22,036 nt of DNA from Nitrososphaerota archaeon. GTDB taxonomy: Archaea; Thermoproteota; Nitrososphaeria; Nitrososphaerales; CADDZS01. Below the pieces are notes generated by a model that worked only from the letters and a program-made list of their open reading frames with translations, made no database searches and was not told where the DNA came from. Every line of letters starts with the position of its first letter. The stretch's first letter is position 1. The position numbers and the translations under genes were made by a program. Shown here one piece after another: positions 14,078 to 21,141 of the stretch. The stretch is taken from positions 651-22,686 of the forward strand of contig JABDCJ010000044.1 in assembly GCA_013288145.1 (NCBI GenBank), written 5' to 3'.

Positions 14078-15781
14078 CTAAGATTTCTTTCTTTTAGCTA
14101 GTGTGTTTTTGGACCGAAATTTTCGATAGTTTTGTAAGACATATTTTCTAGAAAGAGTCCCATTTTTCAGGTCTGCTCTTATTTTCGATTCATCCCTCAT
14201 GTCCGGATCTCCGTATCCGCCTCCTCCAGCGGTGCGAATCTCAATGATCTCTCTACGACGCAAGTCAACCGTGATCTTTACAGGAAGTCGGTTTTTCATG
14301 CTACCCTGTTTCCTGTAAAGGTTTACTTCAGTACTGGCTCCGTCCTTCCCCTGCTTCAATCCCCAGGGTGGGTGGCGGGAGCGATCTGAAACAACTGTAA
14401 CCGTGGAAGCTTCTCCAAACATCTCGAATGCCCTAATTAATCCGCATCCTCCCCTAAATTTGCCCGCCCCCGAGCTATCCTCTCTGAACTCGTAGCGGTT
14501 CAAAACGACGGGAAGGGAACGCTCCATTTCCTCAATGGGAGTGTTCAAGGTGTTCGTCATGTTGCACTGGATTCCGTCGATACCATCCATGGCAATCTTT
14601 GCACCGAGGCCGACTCCGATTGTCTCGTAAAATGCCCAGGACTTTCCGTTGTGAATTCCTCCCATCATGACATTGTTCATCGAGCCGCCCGAAGCAGCGG
14701 GAATCTTGTCAGGAGCCGCTTTGAAAAACGCCCGGTAAATTAGATCAGCATTTCTCTGGCTCGTTTCAAGATTTCCAATGGCAACAGGATGGGGATAAGT
14801 AGGATTCAAGATCGTGCCACTAGGAGCATAGACTTTTACGCAAGCAAATGCCCCGTCATTTGCCGGAACGTCACTTCCAACCAGGGTTCGAAGAACATAG
14901 TGAACGCCCGAGAGTGTCACGCCGAAGACAGCGTTGATTGGGTTGGTAACCTGTCTATCGGTCCCTGTGTAATCTATCTCTAACTCGCCATCGCTTATCG
15001 TAATTTTCACCTTCAGTACAATGTCCTTTCCGTCAGGAGCTTCAAGATAGTCTTCCGAAGAGTATGATCCGTTCTTAATTTGTGATAATCTGGTCGTCAT
15101 CATTTTTTCCGCGTACGCAAAACCCCGATCAGCTGCTTCGGCAAAAGCACCCGTTCCGTACTTTCCAAGAATTTCCTTTACGCGCCTTTCGCCAGCAAAG
15201 TTAGCCGCAACCTGAGCCTTCAAGTCTCCCGATCTCTCCTTTGCAGTACGTGAATTCGAAGTCACAAAAGACAGCACCTGGTCGTCGAACTCATCGTGCC
15301 GCATCAAGTATGTTGGAGGAATGATCAAACCCTCCTCGTAGAGAGTGTGAGCGTCAGTAGAGATGCTCCCCGGTACCTTGCCGCCTACATCCGAATGGTG
15401 TGCCTTGTTTGCCCCGAACGCGACTAGCTTACCGGAATGATACATCGGCCGGACCACCGTAATGTCATTGAGATGAGTCCCGGCAATGTACGGATTATTT
15501 GTGGAAATCATGCAACCTTCTTCAAGTTCAAGTCTCTCTCTTTCGCAATAGTCGAGGATGTTTCGCAGACCCCACGGGAGAGAGCCCAAGTGGACGGGAA
15601 TGTGCTCGGCCTGCGCCAGCAACCGTCCATTGTAATCAAAAATTGCCGCGGAGTGGTCCATTCTTTCTTTTATGTTGGGCGAATATGAGGAGTTCCTTAG
15701 GGCGATCCCCATCTCTTCGCTCGCGTATAGAAGCGAGCTCCTGATCAGGTCAGAAGTAATGTTGTCTGCCAAAGCTCTCAC
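14078..15781 (-). CDS. hyuB: hydantoinase B / 5-oxoprolinase B-type subunit
   Basis: The product is 567 residues, the normal length for free-standing HyuB. The N-terminal EEMGIALRNSSYSPNIKERM, AEHIPVHLGSLPWGL and ISTNNPYIAGTHLNDI segments, the metal-site KAHHSDVGG (about 127-134) and the C-terminal RTAGGGGYGDP are the family landmarks. The usual Asn-Asp-Pro-Tyr reads Asn-Asn-Pro-Tyr here. With HyuA it forms a complex that hydrolyses a cyclic amide (hydantoin or 5-oxoproline) at the cost of ATP, HyuB carrying the ring-opening activity. Some relatives are instead carboxylases of acetone or acetophenone. No third carboxylase subunit gene is present here. The GTG start overlaps the hyuA stop in a GTGA, so the two are translationally coupled. 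The neighbouring pcp favours 5-oxoproline as substrate; that is an inference. Confidence 0.9.
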   Translation of the reverse strand: MRALADNITSDLIRSSLLYASEEMGIALRNSSYSPNIKERMDHSAAIFDYNGRLLAQAEHIPVHLGSLPWGLRNILDYCERERLELEEGCMISTNNPYIAGTHLNDITVVRPMYHSGKLVAFGANKAHHSDVGGKVPGSISTDAHTLYEEGLIIPPTYLMRHDEFDDQVLSFVTSNSRTAKERSGDLKAQVAANFAGERRVKEILGKYGTGAFAEAADRGFAYAEKMMTTRLSQIKNGSYSSEDYLEAPDGKDIVLKVKITISDGELEIDYTGTDRQVTNPINAVFGVTLSGVHYVLRTLVGSDVPANDGAFACVKVYAPSGTILNPTYPHPVAIGNLETSQRNADLIYRAFFKAAPDKIPAASGGSMNNVMMGGIHNGKSWAFYETIGVGLGAKIAMDGIDGIQCNMTNTLNTPIEEMERSLPVVLNRYEFREDSSGAGKFRGGCGLIRAFEMFGEASTVTVVSDRSRHPPWGLKQGKDGASTEVNLYRKQGSMKNRLPVKITVDLRRREIIEIRTAGGGGYGDPDMRDESKIRADLKNGTLSRKYVLQNYRKFRSKNTLAKRKKS

Positions 15782-17841
15782 CCTACCATTTCCTCTTTGA
15801 ATCGCAGATCGATGTCACCGAATTGATTGATCTTCCATGTCCACCTTGCATTGACAATAACAGTAGAGTCGTATCCTTCAATTATACAAGGACCGCCTGT
15901 AGCATTTCCGGTGATCAGTTTTTCTCGAAGAAAAACCGGCACAGTGTGATCTCTTCCCGAAATCCATGCTTCTCTACTCTCGAAACTATTCGGAACTTTT
16001 TCTGTGTTGGGATCTTCCTCTCCTATTGCTGTTCTTTGCGCTTTGGGAATCGAAATGACAGCTCGCACCTTAGCATTCACCGCTTCGATCTCCTCCTCGA
16101 GAGATGCGTAGCCGTAGAACTCTTTGTGTTTGACATGGAAAGCATTCCTCATGGCTTCAGATGCTGAGTGTGGAATCGTAATCTCGTACGATTGACCCGA
16201 ATACCTTAGGTCGACATATTCCAAAAGGGTCGGAGACGAAAATCCTTCCTTCCCCAAGACTGATCTCGCTTCCTCTCTGAGCCGTTCAAAATGGGAACCG
16301 AGCTCAAGGTCCTTGCTGAGCACAGGGTCCGAAAATATTCGTGCAAGATCAACCGTGAGTAGTCCATAAGCGGAGAAAAGACCCGGATTTTGCGGGACTA
16401 TTATTCGACGCATCGACATTTCCTCCGCAAGGTCACAAGCATGAATCGGCCCGGCTCCGCCAAATGCTACCATTGTATAATCTCGAGGATCCCTGCCTCT
16501 CTCGACGGATACTATCGAGATTGCCCGCGACATGCTGTGATTTACCGTTCGAATGATGCTTTGAGCAGATTCGCTAGCACTCTGTCCAAGCTTTTTCGAG
16601 ACCTTTTCATTGATTGCCCTTTCTGCAAGATCCTTGTGGATGGTCATTTTTCCTCCTAGGAGGTGATTCGGGCTGAGACGGCCGAGAACGACATTTGCAT
16701 CGGTGATTGTTGGCTCAATGCCGCCTTTTCCGTAAGCCGCCGGACCAGGTTCAGCTCCCGCACTCTGTGGACCGAGCCTTAGAGCACCGCCATCATCGAT
16801 CCAAGCGATTGTTCCTCCCCCCGCGCTCACTTCCGCAAGATCAATGAACGGAAAGCGGACCGGATAACCGCTACCCTTGATTGATCTTCCGCTATGAGAG
16901 GTTCCGGCTGCTTCAAATTCGTACGCAATGTCCGGTTCGTAATTGTTGACTATACCTGCTTTTGCAGTCGTCCCGCCCATGTCGAATGTGGCAGCTTTCG
17001 TAATTTGAAGACTCTTCGCCAGGTCGACGCTAGCAAGGACTCCAGCAGCAGGTCCGGATTCAATTATCGAAACCGGATACTGCGATGCGTAGGCGAGCGT
17101 GCTTACATCGCCGTTTGAATTCATAAGATAGATTGGAGCTGAGAAACCATTTTGCCTAAGAGAGCTCTCGAGACTATCAAGATAATGCGACATTAGAGGG
17201 ACAAGCGACGCGTTTACGACTGCTGTGGAGAACCGCTCATATTCCCGGTATTCGTTGTTAACTCCGCTTGATAGGATAATACTGCCCTTGAAATCTTTTG
17301 CAATGATTTCTCCCACTTCTTTCTCGTGGGATGGGTTTGCGTACGAGTTGAGCAGGCCCACAACTACACACTCGAACCCGGAGGCCGCCAGCTTCTTTGC
17401 AAGTTTTTCTACCTCATTAACGGAGATGGGCTCTTTCTCAGATCCGTCGTAAAGTATCCTGCCCCGGATTGTGAACCTAAACTCTCTCCTAACTAAAGGA
17501 GCGGGTCTCTTGCTGTATAGATTGTACAGCTCGGCGCGTCTCTGTCGTCCGATTTCCAGTACGTCCCTGAATCCCGAATTGGTTACAAACGCTGTCTTTG
17601 CGAGGCCGGAAAAAGTAAGCAGCGCATTAGTGGCAGTAGTAGTCGCATGAGATATTATTCTCACTTGATCGGGATCAATGTTGGATGAAATTAGTCCGTC
17701 AACAATTGCCCTCTCGATATTTTTTGTACTTGGTACTTTTAGAACATTGATTTTCTTGGAAGATTCGTCAAAGAAAACAAGATCCGTAAAAGTGCCACCT
17801 ACGTCAACACCAATGAAGATTGTACGGGTGTCCGAATTCAA
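15778..17841 (-). CDS. hyuA: hydantoinase A / 5-oxoprolinase A-type ATPase subunit
   Basis: The product is 687 residues, typical for HyuA. It has the actin/hexokinase-like ATP-binding signatures: phosphate-1 [10 protein letters not shown] (11-20), phosphate-2 [11 protein letters not shown] (286-296) and the adenosine motif [10 protein letters not shown] (459-468). Other landmarks are [12 protein letters not shown] (64-75), [13 protein letters not shown] (90-102), ESGPAAG (261-267), [11 protein letters not shown] and [18 protein letters not shown] (357-374). It is the ATP-using subunit that activates the cyclic amide for HyuB. The TTG start is followed at once by the first phosphate strand. 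A TATA-like AAATAAAAG at 17875-17883 (minus) lies 38 bases upstream. It is first of the hyuA-hyuB unit, with pcp after it. The sequence alone does not separate hydantoin from 5-oxoproline as substrate. Confidence 0.9.
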   Translation of the reverse strand: MNSDTRTIFIGVDVGGTFTDLVFFDESSKKINVLKVPSTKNIERAIVDGLISSNIDPDQVRIISHATTTATNALLTFSGLAKTAFVTNSGFRDVLEIGRQRRAELYNLYSKRPAPLVRREFRFTIRGRILYDGSEKEPISVNEVEKLAKKLAASGFECVVVGLLNSYANPSHEKEVGEIIAKDFKGSIILSSGVNNEYREYERFSTAVVNASLVPLMSHYLDSLESSLRQNGFSAPIYLMNSNGDVSTLAYASQYPVSIIESGPAAGVLASVDLAKSLQITKAATFDMGGTTAKAGIVNNYEPDIAYEFEAAGTSHSGRSIKGSGYPVRFPFIDLAEVSAGGGTIAWIDDGGALRLGPQSAGAEPGPAAYGKGGIEPTITDANVVLGRLSPNHLLGGKMTIHKDLAERAINEKVSKKLGQSASESAQSIIRTVNHSMSRAISIVSVERGRDPRDYTMVAFGGAGPIHACDLAEEMSMRRIIVPQNPGLFSAYGLLTVDLARIFSDPVLSKDLELGSHFERLREEARSVLGKEGFSSPTLLEYVDLRYSGQSYEITIPHSASEAMRNAFHVKHKEFYGYASLEEEIEAVNAKVRAVISIPKAQRTAIGEEDPNTEKVPNSFESREAWISGRDHTVPVFLREKLITGNATGGPCIIEGYDSTVIVNARWTWKINQFGDIDLRFKEEMVG

Positions 17842-17874
17842 GGTGTTCAGATTACGAATTGTGAGCAGAGAATA

Positions 17875-17883
17875 CTTTTATTT
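17875..17883 (-). promoter_or_regulatory. TATA-like box for the hyuAB unit
   Basis: AAATAAAAG on the minus strand is centred about 38 bases before the TTG of hyuA, consistent with a leader of roughly 12 bases. Confidence 0.4.
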
Positions 17884-17953
17884 CATTTGTCATGGCATTC
17901 TTTTTTCTAGAACGAAACTGAAAACAGAATTCTGAAAGTATAACAGAGGTATC

Positions 17954-17986
17954 TTGGATTGGCTCGATTAATACAGCCAAATCCAA
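17954..17986. repeat. 11-bp hairpin with one bulge upstream of hyuA
   Basis: TTGGATTGGCT and AGCCAAATCCAA pair over eleven positions with a single bulged A around a 10-base loop. It lies about 75 bases upstream of the hyuA TATA-like box, between hyuA and the PIN-domain remnant. No T-run follows on either strand, so it is not an obvious terminator. It could be an operator or the trace of an inserted element. Confidence 0.4.
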
Positions 17987-18062
17987 AAATTGAACAATAA
18001 TGTGATGCTCCCGGCCAGTGAGATTCCGCGCGTGGCCGTTACCTGGAAAAGGGGATGGTTTC

Positions 18063-18287
18063 CTAGAGCTTGATTCTCTTGACCCCGGGCACACGATCAA
18101 AATCTTGGTCGTCGCTAACAATCTCATTAACCTTGTTTAATTTCATGATCTCTACGTGAAACGCATCCCTGGGCTTTACCTGCGGTAAGAAATAGAAATA
18201 CCATGAATTATACTTTGCAAGGTGAGAAAAGCCCAAGAATTCGCGTGAAGATTTCAGGGATCTGGAAGGAAATGTAAAATGAGTTGA
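18063..18287 (-). pseudogene. VapC-like PIN-domain toxin, C-terminal remnant
   Basis: A 74-codon minus-strand frame without a normal start codon ends at TAG 18063-18065. Its last 38 residues match the C-terminal third of a PIN-domain ribonuclease: VKPRDAFHVEIMKLN, then VSDDQDFDRVPGVKRIKL. The Asp in PRDA and the Asp in SDDQDFD are two of the acidic residues that hold the catalytic metal. The N-terminal Asp and the middle Glu of a normal protein of about 135 residues are missing from this frame. A short frame further upstream (ATG at 18401, VFLALDSRFMKLN) faintly resembles a PIN N-terminus but stops after 19 codons. No VapB antitoxin gene was found beside it. I read this as a decayed toxin gene. 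A truncated product from the TTG about 57 codons before the stop is conceivable. Confidence 0.65.
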
Positions 18288-18450
18288 TCACCGAAGTTAG
18301 AATCAAAACACGTTTTCAGGAACCAAGAATATGCGCCCTCCCTACGAGCAGGCAGAGTTCAGTTTCATGAATCTGGAATCGAGAGCTAGGAAGACACCCA
18401 TCTTATAACATAGAAGTGTTACCGCTTCGACCGTATCATTGGGTACCCAC

Positions 18451-18738
18451 ATGGTGAAAAAAAAGAAACTCCAAAAATCTTCGCCTAAGACCGAAGCTGA
18501 CCGAGTGCTTGAGAGATGCAGAGCCTGCGATTCGATCGAATTCGGCAGGTCAACCGTTATCGTGGACGAGTCCGATTACTTTTGAAGAAGGGCACAATCC
18601 CAGAAATCAAAGCTAGATTGATTCCTGAAATAGCCGATGTCGATTGGTAGACTTGCAGAAGAGATCAACAAATTTCTGGAAAGTGCCTCTGGGGCGAAAC
18701 TTATTGAAGAAGCGCCATCCATCAAGACACCCGAATGA
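18451..18738 (+). pseudogene. double-frameshifted small protein, hypothetical
   Basis: Three plus-strand frames follow one another, each protein-like and none overlapping. ATG 18451 gives 44 residues (MVKKKKLQKSS... CRACDSIEFGRSTVIVDESD) to a TGA at 18583. The next frame reads KKGTIPEIKARLIPEIADVDW to a TAG at 18651. The third reads RLAEEINKFLESASGAKLI to a TGA at 18736. One added base in the TTTT at about 18580-18583 and one removed base at about 18647-18651 restore a single protein of about 95 residues. It has a basic N-terminus, a CxxC and a helical C-terminal half. The family is not recognised. A TTATAAC near 18412-18419 could be its TATA box. It may be genuinely broken or the assembly may hold two indels. 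Confidence 0.5.
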
Positions 18739-18742
18739 GAAA

Positions 18743-18854
18743 GTGGAAATAAGAAAAGAACTTCAGGAAATCCGCTGAACTTTTCAGCATCCCGCAGCTA
18801 CTTGAAATACTTGCGGCATTGTCGCGGGCTTTTGTAATTACCAGCGGTACATAA
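18743..18854 (+). pseudogene. short helical protein fragment with one frameshift
   Basis: GTG 18743 opens a charged helix (VEIRKELQEIR) that stops at TGA 18776. The next frame continues without a gap as ELFSIPQLLEILAALSRAFV and ends at TAA 18852-18854. Deleting one base near 18776 makes one peptide of about 36 residues with a continuous helical pattern. It starts four bases after the preceding broken gene and points in the same direction, so the two look like one small transcription unit. The family is not recognised. Its length and the needed correction keep confidence low. Confidence 0.35.
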
Positions 18855-18872
18855 TTGTCTTGCAAGGGGGAT

Positions 18873-19088
18873 TTAGGCGAGTTCGAGAATCAGATTTCTT
18901 ACTTCACGAATCTTCTGCGCACTGGCCATCGCTTGTTGAGAGATAGTCTCTAGTATTCTGGCACACTCTTTACTCCGCTCGCCGCTGAAAGCTTCGGATT
19001 CAAAAATGACGGCTTGATCTAGGTCAATGCTCTTTCCCAGCAAGACTTCTATTCTTTCTCTAATCGCTCGTTGATCGGAAGCTAACAA
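18873..19088 (-). CDS. small helical hypothetical protein (71 aa)
   Basis: The frame runs from TTG 19088 to the stop at 18873-18875. The translation is almost wholly helical and charged (RERIEVLLGKSIDLDQAVIF, CARILETISQQAMASAQKIR) and has a single Cys and no tryptophan. It looks like a coiled-coil or helical-bundle protein. An AT-rich block at about 19097-19107 (minus strand, AATATAATATT) may be the TATA box, but it is so close to the TTG that the transcript could begin inside the frame. The gene converges with the broken small unit to its left. The family is not recognised. Confidence 0.55.
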   Translation of the reverse strand: MLASDQRAIRERIEVLLGKSIDLDQAVIFESEAFSGERSKECARILETISQQAMASAQKIREVRNLILELA

Positions 19089-19424
19089 GTCAAACCAATA
19101 TTATATTGACATTCATGCTATTAGCCGTTGTCTTACTATGTTAGGTATTTTCTTACTGCCTTGTAACATAGATAATCCTTGGGTAGTTTCGTTGCGATTT
19201 ATCGAATTCTTTCAGGTTTTCTAGGTTCGTCCTGAAATGATTTCAGCATAAGTGCATGATACCTCTGTCGCAGATATCGGTAATTTCCATTTACGCTATA
19301 ACAGACGGGGTTTGCTCACCTATCACTCGATAATCTCTACAGATTTACAATCCATTAGAATTAACGATACTTCCTGACTGCGAGGCAAGAAGCTTCTATC
19401 TTTCTTAAAAGTGGAAATTTGGAA
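19089..19424. other. intergenic stretch with several short inverted repeats
   Basis: No firm gene was found; a 28-codon hydrophobic frame from ATG 19138 is too weak to call. An 8-bp inverted repeat (CTATGTTA at 19136-19143, TAACATAG at 19164-19171) and the alternating hairpins at 19210-19246 are the only structure seen. Confidence 0.4.
19210..19246. repeat. two mutually exclusive short hairpins
   Basis: TTTCAGG (19210-19216) can pair with CCTGAAA (19231-19237). The same CTGAAA can instead pair with TTTCAG (19241-19246) across a 3-base loop. The layout resembles an attenuator switch, but there is no attached gene within 150 bases, and short AT-rich repeats of this size arise by chance. Confidence 0.3.
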
Positions 19425-19580
19425 TTGATTTCAGACACCTTGAAGTACCAGTGCAATTCCTGCGGACGAATTGTGTCAGCCCAACTACCTCATTTGCACA
19501 AGAATAAGAATATGGGCTACTGCGAGAATTTTGCAAAGCAGAATTTCAGGAATTTCTCTGATTGGCTATTGATAGATTAG
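19425..19580 (+). CDS. small zinc-finger-like protein (51 aa)
   Basis: A plus-strand frame runs from TTG 19425 to TAG 19578-19580; a second TTG six bases earlier is also in frame. The protein opens with a zinc-knuckle pair, YQCNSCGRIV (C10, C13), then has LPHLHKNKN with two His and GYCENF with a third Cys (C33), and ends in a hydrophobic SDWLLID. A CxxC, HxxH/HxH and Cys arrangement of this kind suggests a single bound zinc. The fourth ligand may be one of the His residues. Small zinc-finger proteins of about 50 residues are abundant in Archaea and most are uncharacterised. A TTCTTAAAA near 19402-19410 is a weak TATA candidate. Confidence 0.55.
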   Translation: MISDTLKYQCNSCGRIVSAQLPHLHKNKNMGYCENFAKQNFRNFSDWLLID

Positions 19581-19705
19581 GATATGTTGAGAACAGCGTA
19601 AGTGTTCAAGAACAGACTTTAATCTCGCTTCATACGAATCTCATCTTGCCTGCCTTGAATAAGAATAACAAGTGCAATTACCAACCCCAGGCGCCGCTGC
19701 AAGGA

Positions 19706-20011
19706 TTAGAATCTGCCTTGCATTATTTTGCTTTGTTCTAAGAATTTTCCTCTATAATTTTTCATGTTGTCGAAAGCAATCATATTTATCTCTCCCGCAT
19801 ACACGCACGCCGAAGTGGGATTGTTTTTCCCCTCTGTCCAGACTGAGACATGGAAGATCTGTTTGTGCTGCGGCTCCAAACCAAGCGAGTAAACGTGCAA
19901 CTTCTTCGAGATGAAGTAATCAGATCTTAAATTGTGAATGTCATCCTCGCCAATGATTTTTGCCAGTGCTTGGATTTCCCTGACCTCTTTGATAGATGGT
20001 TTGTAATACAA
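19706..20011 (-). CDS. hypothetical protein (101 aa)
   Basis: The frame runs from TTG 20011 to the stop at 19706-19708. The translation mixes a helical start (SIKEVREIQALAKIIGEDDI) with strand-like segments (KKLHVYSLGL, QIFHVSVWTEG, CVYAGEINMIAFD). It looks like a small alpha/beta cytoplasmic protein. I do not recognise a domain. The overlapping plus-strand frame (19672-19914) has a poorer composition and is rejected. No clear TATA box is seen. The gene diverges from the small frame and the PhoU gene to its right. Confidence 0.6.
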   Translation of the reverse strand: MYYKPSIKEVREIQALAKIIGEDDIHNLRSDYFISKKLHVYSLGLEPQHKQIFHVSVWTEGKNNPTSACVYAGEINMIAFDNMKNYRGKFLEQSKIMQGRF

Positions 20012-20109
20012 GACGATCTAACTACCTGCAAAACTTTGACTCAACGTGTTAATGCCACAGCTTGCTGTTAAGTGTTGAAAGAACTGGAATTCTCTTCAAA
20101 GATTGATTT

Positions 20110-20238
20110 ATGATGTACGGCTGGCGACAAGGTCGATTATATCACCCGCGGCGAGGTTTCGGTGGAAATCAGATCAAAATCCGAGCTATTTGGGCGGAAT
20201 ACAGAAAACTTGCAAAACCAATTAATTCATTGAGCTGA
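20110..20238 (+). CDS. possible Arg/Tyr/Gly-rich small protein upstream of the PhoU gene
   Basis: A 42-codon frame starts with ATG-ATG (20110-20115) and ends with TGA at 20236-20238, 28 bases before the PhoU start and on the same strand. The translation starts MMYGWRQGRLYHPRRGFGG and continues with a basic helix (IKIRAIWAEYRKLAK). The aromatic/Arg/Gly-rich beginning is unlike random sequence and could bind RNA or a membrane surface, but no family is recognised. If real it would lead a two-gene unit with the PhoU gene. Confidence 0.35.
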   Translation: MMYGWRQGRLYHPRRGFGGNQIKIRAIWAEYRKLAKPINSLS

Positions 20239-20249
20239 ATAGCCAAGGC

Positions 20250-20254
20250 GGAGG
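20250..20254 (+). promoter_or_regulatory. Shine-Dalgarno-like site before the PhoU gene
   Basis: GGAGG lies 12 bases before the TTG at 20267 and 24 before the ATG at 20279. It is one of the few clear ribosome-binding-type sequences in the window and favours the TTG, or translation coupled to an upstream frame. Confidence 0.4.
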
Positions 20255-20266
20255 ACCAACGAATAT

Positions 20267-20899
20267 TTGCCAAGACTAATGGATATCGCTCTGGAACGCC
20301 TGGGCGACATACTACTCAATATGGCGGCGATTTCCGAAAAATCAGTTTCAAGGGCCATCCAATCTTACACTTCGGGTGAAAGTGCAAGGGATGAGATCAG
20401 AAAGGCGTCTATCGAGCTGAGAACCGACGAAGAAGATGTTAGTGAACTCGCCATTGAGTTGATAGCAAGATATCAGCCCGTCGCTTCCGACCTTAGATTC
20501 ATCAAATCTTCGATGGAAATCGCGTACGGCTTTTCTCGTTTCGGGAGATATGCCTACGATATTTCAGAGGTGCTGGAAATCTTTGGTTCGCAAGCCGCCT
20601 GCGACCATTCAAGAGTAGAAGCTGCTGCAAAGACTACCATGGAGATGATCCGAATGAGCATCGACGCTTTCACTAACAGAGACGTGGAACTCGCAAAGCA
20701 GATTGCGCCGCTGGATGACTATGTCGATGAAAAGTACAGGTCGCACGTTTCCCAAATCGTTGGCTCTTCGGTTCCAGACAAGTGCCAGATAACGGCGATG
20801 TTGATTTTGCGTTATTTGGAAAGAATCGCAGATCACTCTGCGTCCATCAGCGAGTCGGTGATCTATATTACAACTGGAGAGAAATCGCCAAGAAAGTAA
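20267..20899 (+). CDS. PhoU-domain protein
   Basis: The product is 210 residues, the usual size for a two-repeat PhoU. Each repeat is a three-helix bundle. The first contains ARYQPVASDLRFIKSSMEIAYGF followed by GRYAYDISEVLEI. The second contains LDDYVDEKYRSHV and ends LRYLERIADHSASISESVIY. These are the PhoU signature blocks: the P-V-A-x-D-L-R-x-I core and the E-R-x-x-D metal-binding helix. In repeat one that helix begins RFGRYAYD rather than ERxGD, so its metal site may be weaker. PhoU proteins bind metal clusters and restrain phosphate uptake or signalling. No phosphate transporter gene is visible in the window. Translation could also begin at ATG 20279 (MDIALERLGD), which matches the family's usual N-terminus well. 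Confidence 0.85.
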   Translation: MPRLMDIALERLGDILLNMAAISEKSVSRAIQSYTSGESARDEIRKASIELRTDEEDVSELAIELIARYQPVASDLRFIKSSMEIAYGFSRFGRYAYDISEVLEIFGSQAACDHSRVEAAAKTTMEMIRMSIDAFTNRDVELAKQIAPLDDYVDEKYRSHVSQIVGSSVPDKCQITAMLILRYLERIADHSASISESVIYITTGEKSPRK

Positions 20900-20999
20900 G
20901 AAGCCAGGAAAAAGACAGGAAAAGGGTTTGGCAACTTGCCGTCTGCTTTTCCGGGGTGTTTGACTTGATTAGTCGATACTACAGCAAATCTCACTTGAA

Positions 21000-21033
21000 G
21001 TGGAATCTGTGGGGATTTCCACGCCGTCTTTTT
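21000..21033 (+). terminator. possible terminator after the PhoU gene
   Basis: GTGGAA (21000-21005) and TTCCAC (21017-21022) form a hairpin with an 11-base loop, followed by a five-T run at 21029-21033, about 100 bases after the PhoU stop. Archaeal termination relies mainly on T-runs, so the hairpin may be incidental. Confidence 0.3.
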
Positions 21034-21141
21034 CGAATGAAGTGCTCGATTTAACAAGGGGTACTTGAAAGCCTCGTGGCCCTTCAGAGCATGAGTTAAG
21101 GTCGAGTCGAATGATTCATCCGGATTTAGAGCATTCAACAG

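Noticed and set aside
17852..18127. 91-codon minus-strand frame upstream of hyuA
   Set aside because: Composition is random-looking, it overlaps the PIN remnant in another frame and it covers the hyuA promoter region.
18878..18890. T-loop-like GTTCGAGAATC, possible tRNA
   Set aside because: No acceptor stem, anticodon arm or D-arm could be built around it, and it lies inside the 3' end of the gene at 18873-19088.
17943..19271. ACAGAGGTATC at about 17943 and its reverse complement near 19260, as possible ends of a mobile element
   Set aside because: An 11-base match over 1.3 kb is expected many times by chance in a window this size, and no transposase or target duplication was found.
20863..21138. 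91-codon minus-strand frame between the PhoU gene and the membrane protein gene
   Set aside because: It overlaps the PhoU 3' end and the hairpin/T-run at 21000-21033, and shows no motif; only its closeness to the upstream stop spoke for it.
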